DNA of 8,632 nt from Saprospiraceae bacterium. GTDB lineage: Bacteria > Bacteroidota > Bacteroidia > Chitinophagales > Saprospiraceae. Of the stretch, positions 5,517 to 8,632 are shown one piece after another (within the stretch, counting starts at the first letter, position 1; each line of letters opens with the position of its first letter). Under the pieces are notes generated by a model. The model ran no database searches and was not told the DNA's origin. It saw only the letters and a program-made list of their open reading frames with translations. The DNA lies in the NCBI GenBank assembly GCA_023299965.1, contig JALZVN010000298.1, forward strand, positions 1 through 8,632, written 5' to 3'. The translations under genes were made by a program, and so were the position numbers.

Positions 5517-6971
5517 TTATTCAGATTTGTCTATTGTTCCCGGCATTGAAAGTCTGTCTGTTTCTATCAAAGCTGGTAAAATTTCTTCTAACTGGTCTGC
5601 ATTAAAGTCTTTGAGGATGATATTCTTTTCGGCATCTAGAAGAAAAAGCTTAGGCGTTTTCTCGGCCATGTACTTCTGAACAAATCTACTACTTAAATCT
5701 GTATCTACGGTGTTTATCCACTCAGACAAACCGTTTTCTTCGATATACTTCCAGCAATCTGCTGTTTTCTCCCCCACCTTAGTACAACCTGCAAATATCT
5801 TCAAGCCTGTTCCTTTGTATTTATCCCAAAATGACTTCATGTAGGGCATAGAAGCTTTACAATGTGAACAGTTTGGTTGCCATAAGTATAGCAAGGTTAC
5901 TGGTGCTTCTACGTCATATAAAGAAATGGGTGTACCGTCTTGAAGCTCCATATCGATCTTAGGTGCTGAATTTCCCAAAAGAAGTGGTTTTCTCATCCTT
6001 ACATCTTCTATCATTTCCTCTAAATCCTCCTCTTTTACCCAAGGTGCCTTCCCTTTGCCATAGTACTCTTCAACAACGTGGACATACACAGCATCCATAC
6101 CTATAAAATCTGAGCTTGCATACTCGAGCATAATGTGATCAAGAAAGAACTTAAAGTTCTTGCCACCTGGTTTCATCATTTGTAATACCTGGTCAATATG
6201 CCCATTGATAGATGGAATGGTTTGAGGAACTAACTGCTCCAGATAAAAGAATACTTTATTAAAAAGCGCTTCAGAGTTAAGTAGTCTCTCATCCGTCAAA
6301 TCAATATGATCGAAATAGTGGTCTATTCTGAAAGCGTATTTTCTATTGATTATTTCTTCTTCTGTGCCTTCATAACTAGGAACTGGGGTTTCTAGTTCCA
6401 TTCGTATAAGTTGCGCTACTAGTGAATTAGGTGCTTTAGCAATAAAAGCATCTCGCTGAGTACTCAGTTCTTTTAATTTGCTAGTAAACTGGCTGCGTAA
6501 TTTCGTCCCAGTAGTAGGATCTGCCTCTTCACGCAGACGTTCATTAATAGCATTCAAGGCATTTACTTGATTATTAGAAAACTGGACATAATCTATGTAG
6601 ATGGAATTATACTTTGAATCGGTGAATTTTGTAGGCTGATATAGATTGCTCGCATCTGCCTCTACCGTAAAGTGCTGGTCATCTACATCTACAACAAAAG
6701 AAACAAATTCATTTTCCGGCAAAAGCACTGCCATGTATACACCAGCATCTAATACTTTGTCTGTAGTATGGATAAATTTTCCCGGGGAAATAGCACGTAA
6801 AGTATCTAATACAGGGTAACGATTGAGGAATTCATGCGCAAAAATGAGCTCTGAAGAACTGTAATTAGCTATATTAATCTCTATTTTATGTCCACTTTGT
6901 GCAACTCCAGATGCACAAACAAGTAACATAAAAAAGAGTCCAACTAGAGATTTTTTTATCTTTTCTAACAT
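5517..6971 (-). CDS. Exported TlpA-like thioredoxin-fold protein (DUF4369/DUF5106 type)
   Basis: Periplasmic or surface thiol-disulfide oxidoreductase of the long Bacteroidota type. The first 25 residues are a Sec signal peptide with a likely cleavage after VAQ. Residues about 28-110 form a beta-rich DUF4369-like domain. About 205-350 match the DUF5106 pattern, with the recognisable HYFDHIDL, MDAVYVHVVEEYYGKGKAPW and GNSAPKIDMELQDG stretches. The C-terminal thioredoxin fold carries the redox motif CSHC (368-371) and the cis-proline in TPKLFLLD (P440). Two further cysteines (396 and 406) lie after the active site. The total of 484 residues is typical for this architecture. It is the first gene of the operon with the cysteine-rich lipoprotein and ruvB, and is divergent from icd. 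Related proteins serve in disulfide reduction, cytochrome c maturation or oxidative stress; the exact partner is unknown. The start at 6971 gives an intact signal peptide. Confidence 0.9.
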   Translation of the reverse strand: MLEKIKKSLVGLFFMLLVCASGVAQSGHKIEINIANYSSSELIFAHEFLNRYPVLDTLRAISPGKFIHTTDKVLDAGVYMAVLLPENEFVSFVVDVDDQHFTVEADASNLYQPTKFTDSKYNSIYIDYVQFSNNQVNALNAINERLREEADPTTGTKLRSQFTSKLKELSTQRDAFIAKAPNSLVAQLIRMELETPVPSYEGTEEEIINRKYAFRIDHYFDHIDLTDERLLNSEALFNKVFFYLEQLVPQTIPSINGHIDQVLQMMKPGGKNFKFFLDHIMLEYASSDFIGMDAVYVHVVEEYYGKGKAPWVKEEDLEEMIEDVRMRKPLLLGNSAPKIDMELQDGTPISLYDVEAPVTLLYLWQPNCSHCKASMPYMKSFWDKYKGTGLKIFAGCTKVGEKTADCWKYIEENGLSEWINTVDTDLSSRFVQKYMAEKTPKLFLLDAEKNIILKDFNADQLEEILPALIETDRLSMPGTIDKSE

Positions 6972-6994
6972 GATGTAATATTAGCGCATTTATT

Positions 6995-7002
6995 CAAATC
7001 AA
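6995..7002 (-). promoter_or_regulatory. Possible promoter of the TlpA-like/ruvB operon
   Basis: The minus strand reads TTGATTTG, seven of eight bases of the pattern TAnnTTTG (second base T instead of A). A TTG lies 22 bases further upstream, about where a -33 element belongs. The start point would be near 6988, leaving a leader of about 17 bases. It is the only near match in the 109-base divergent region on this strand. Confidence 0.35.
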
Positions 7003-7035
7003 CGATAAAAACGGTAAAAAACTGCAATAATTTGT

Positions 7036-7043
7036 TAGTTTTG
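7036..7043 (+). promoter_or_regulatory. -7 promoter element of icd
   Basis: TAGTTTTG matches the Bacteroidota -7 consensus TAnnTTTG exactly and is flanked by TTA and GCGCC. Transcription would start near 7050 and give a leader of about 30 bases. A clear -33 TTTG is not present at the usual distance. The leader has no Shine-Dalgarno sequence; the bases before the ATG are A/T-rich. Confidence 0.65.
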
Positions 7044-7080
7044 CGCCGATTTTATATTATTCTGTAAAAATTTATACTCA

Positions 7081-8304
7081 ATGGGTGGTTCAAAAATAAC
7101 AATAACAAGAAGAAAAAAGCTTAGCGTACCAGATGATCCAATTATTCCATTTATAGAAGGTGATGGAATTGGTCCAGATATATGGAAAGCAGCTCAAAAG
7201 GTACTAGATGCGGCAGTTGCTAAAGCATTTGACGGTAAGAGAAAAATTCACTGGAAAGAAGTATACGCTGGTCAAAAGGCAAAGGATAGGACAGGAGACT
7301 GGCTTCCACAAGCAACTCTAGATGCAATGAATGAGCACCTAGTCGGAATAAAAGGACCATTAACTACACCTGTAGGTGGCGGTATCCGTTCTTTGAATGT
7401 GGCTCTTCGTCAAAAGTTGGATTTGTATGCATGCGTGCGTCCAGTAAAATGGTACAGAGGTGTTCCATCTCCTGTAAAGAAGCCAGGTCTAGTAGACATG
7501 ACTATCTACAGAGAGAATACTGAAGATATATATGCAGGTATCGAGTTTATGCACGGTACTGAAGAAAATGAAAAAGTAAAGTCATTCTTGATGAACGAAA
7601 TGGGTGCTAAAGGTATCCGTTTTCCTAAGACGGCTTCTATCGGTGTCAAGCCAGTATCTATAGAAGGTACAGAAAGACTAGTTAGAGCAGCTATCAAAGG
7701 TGCGCTTAATAGCAAAGCCGAATCTATCACTTTGGTACACAAGGGTAACATCATGAAATTTACGGAAGGTAAATTTAAAGAATGGGGTTATGCTTTAGCG
7801 AAACGTGAATTTGGCGCTACTGATCTTGATGGTGGACCATGGCAAGTGATCGATCACAAAGGACGTAAGATTATCGTAAAGGATGTTATCGCAGATGCAT
7901 TCTTACAGCAAATAATCTTGAGACCTGCTGAATACGATGTAATCGCTACACTAAATCTTAACGGAGATTATATCTCTGATGCACTAGCGGCAATCGTAGG
8001 AGGTATCGGAATTGCTCCAGGTGCAAACATCAACTACGAAACGGGTGTTGCCATCTTTGAAGCTACGCACGGTACTGCACCGAAGTACGCTGGTTTAGAT
8101 AAGGTAAATCCTAGTTCAGTAATCCTATCAGGAGTAATGATGCTAAACTATATGGGATGGAAGAAAGCGGCAAAGACGATAGAAAAAGGATTGAAGGGAG
8201 CTATCAAAGCAAAGCGCGTTACTTATGATTTCGAAAGATTGATGAAAGGTGCTACTTTACTTAAGTGTTCTGAGTTTGGTGATGAGATCATCAAAAACAT
8301 GTAG
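7081..8304 (+). CDS. icd: Isocitrate dehydrogenase, NADP-dependent
   Basis: TCA-cycle enzyme that oxidatively decarboxylates isocitrate to 2-oxoglutarate, a homodimer in the cytoplasm. The 407 residues align almost end to end with the 416-residue E. coli Icd. Substrate-binding residues fall in GGGIRSLNVALR (99-110; Ser104 and Arg110), Arg120, Arg144, Tyr151 and Lys221. Metal ligands are Asp272, Asp296 and Asp300. Cofactor choice is shown by HGTAPKYAG (330-338), where Lys335 and Tyr336 replace the NAD-type residues, and by Tyr382 and Arg386 in TYDFERLM, which contact the 2'-phosphate in E. coli. Together these predict NADP specificity. Ser104 is the equivalent of the AceK phosphorylation site, but no AceK gene is in the window, so regulation that way is only possible. 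The gene stands alone between its own promoter and terminator. The ATG at 7081 is the only sensible start. Confidence 0.98.
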   Translation: MGGSKITITRRKKLSVPDDPIIPFIEGDGIGPDIWKAAQKVLDAAVAKAFDGKRKIHWKEVYAGQKAKDRTGDWLPQATLDAMNEHLVGIKGPLTTPVGGGIRSLNVALRQKLDLYACVRPVKWYRGVPSPVKKPGLVDMTIYRENTEDIYAGIEFMHGTEENEKVKSFLMNEMGAKGIRFPKTASIGVKPVSIEGTERLVRAAIKGALNSKAESITLVHKGNIMKFTEGKFKEWGYALAKREFGATDLDGGPWQVIDHKGRKIIVKDVIADAFLQQIILRPAEYDVIATLNLNGDYISDALAAIVGGIGIAPGANINYETGVAIFEATHGTAPKYAGLDKVNPSSVILSGVMMLNYMGWKKAAKTIEKGLKGAIKAKRVTYDFERLMKGATLLKCSEFGDEIIKNM

Positions 8305-8327
8305 ACAATCGATTTTATATAAAAATC

Positions 8328-8363
8328 AAAAAAGTCGCTGCACCTGTGTAGCGACTTTTTTTT
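8328..8363 (+). terminator. Intrinsic terminator of icd
   Basis: AAAAAAGTCGCT (8328-8339) pairs perfectly with AGCGACTTTTTT (8350-8361). The stem extends inward by a G-T wobble, C-G and A-T (8340-8342 with 8347-8349) around the tetraloop CCTG. An eight-base T-run (8356-8363) follows the GC-rich part. It begins 23 bases after the icd stop. Because the stem also starts with an A-run, it could terminate transcription from the other side as well. Confidence 0.92.
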
Positions 8364-8404
8364 GTGTCCATGTATAAGAATGATACACGCATATTTATAG
8401 AATT

Positions 8405-8421
8405 TGCAAAGACCCTTTGCA
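8405..8421. repeat. Short hairpin downstream of icd
   Basis: TGCAAAG (8405-8411) and CTTTGCA (8415-8421) are perfect reverse complements separated by three bases. No T-run follows on either strand, so it does not look like a terminator. It may be an operator for a gene to the right, or chance. Confidence 0.3.
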
Positions 8422-8569
8422 TGAATAGATTTCTCGCAAAGATCACACAGCTTCACTAAAGAGTGCATAGATAGAGAACATAGAGCGATTCTAACGAATA
8501 CAATCTAATGCGCAAGTAAACACATAGCCATTGTGCAAACCTGAGGCCGCTTGACTTCTTCTGGACACC

Positions 8570-8632
8570 ATGAAACTAGTGGATACTATCAACAAAACCA
8601 AAATGGAGTCAGATGTTTCTTTTCATCTAGCA
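8570..8632 (+). CDS. Possible 5' end of a gene, cut by the window edge
   Basis: An open frame starts with ATG at 8570, follows an in-frame stop at 8552-8554, and runs without a stop for 21 codons to the window edge. The peptide begins MKLVDTINKTK and continues MESDVSFHLA. It has a plausible amino-acid mix but no motif I recognise and no signal peptide. There is no Shine-Dalgarno sequence and no exact promoter match close upstream. A 21-codon open frame is expected by chance reasonably often, so this is only a pointer to check the sequence beyond the window. Confidence 0.3.
   Translation, partial: MKLVDTINKTKMESDVSFHLA

Larger units (their letters stand above)
8364..8632. other. Stretch after the icd terminator, mostly empty
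   Basis: I see no complete gene on either strand. There is a compact hairpin, TGCAAAG (8405-8411) with CTTTGCA (8415-8421) around a 3-base loop, and a further GCAAAGA at 8435-8441. A near match to the promoter -7 element, TAGAATTTG with one extra spacer base, sits at 8398-8406. The only possible coding segment is the partial frame starting at 8570. Confidence 0.5.

Noticed and set aside
5714..5722. DnaA-box-like TTATCCACT inside the TlpA-like gene
   Set aside because: It is a single near match in coding sequence with no cluster around it.
7506..7754. Minus-strand frame of 82 codons
   Set aside because: It is an antisense shadow inside icd, which is conserved throughout.
8223..8468. Minus-strand frame of 81 codons containing several cysteines near its start
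   Set aside because: It runs through the icd terminator hairpin and into the 3' end of icd; its composition reflects those sequences rather than coding selection.
1..8632. Defence system, mobile element, prophage or CRISPR array
   Set aside because: All complete genes are recognisable housekeeping or envelope genes, and I saw no repeat-spacer pattern, transposase, integrase or terminal inverted repeats.

Overview
The window is ordinary chromosomal DNA from a member of the Bacteroidota. Several things point there. The metallophosphatase and C-terminal halves of a 5'-nucleotidase are separate adjacent genes. There is a long thioredoxin-fold protein of the DUF4369/DUF5106 type. Start codons have no clear Shine-Dalgarno sequence. 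Two promoter elements exactly match the Bacteroidota -7 consensus TAnnTTTG. DNA is AT-rich. I cannot fix the class or genus from the sequence; a Saprospiria-like or Flavobacteriia-like lineage would both fit.

Layout, left to right. Minus-strand dnaA (25-1446) encodes the replication initiator. A 516-base AT-rich gap follows (1447-1962), with several inverted repeats but no DnaA-box consensus. Next comes a minus-strand pair for periplasmic nucleotide hydrolysis: the C-terminal nucleotidase domain as a lipoprotein (2881-3603), then the metallophosphatase domain with a twin-arginine leader (1963-2874). After a 220-base gap lies a tight minus-strand operon read from 6971 down to 3824: a TlpA-like thioredoxin-fold protein, a cysteine-rich lipoprotein of unknown function, and ruvB, with gaps of 10 and 3 bases. 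A 109-base divergent promoter region separates this operon from plus-strand icd (7081-8304), an NADP-type isocitrate dehydrogenase with a strong intrinsic terminator. The last 330 bases hold no complete gene; a short open frame beginning at 8570 may be the start of another.

The genes fall into three themes: replication and recombination (dnaA, ruvB), envelope functions (nucleotide scavenging, thiol-disulfide chemistry) and the TCA cycle (icd). I see no phage, transposon, CRISPR, toxin-antitoxin or defence genes and no evidence of a novel multi-gene system. The most useful leads are the split nucleotidase with its two export routes, the pairing of a thioredoxin-fold protein with an eight-cysteine lipoprotein, and the unexplained structure upstream of dnaA.
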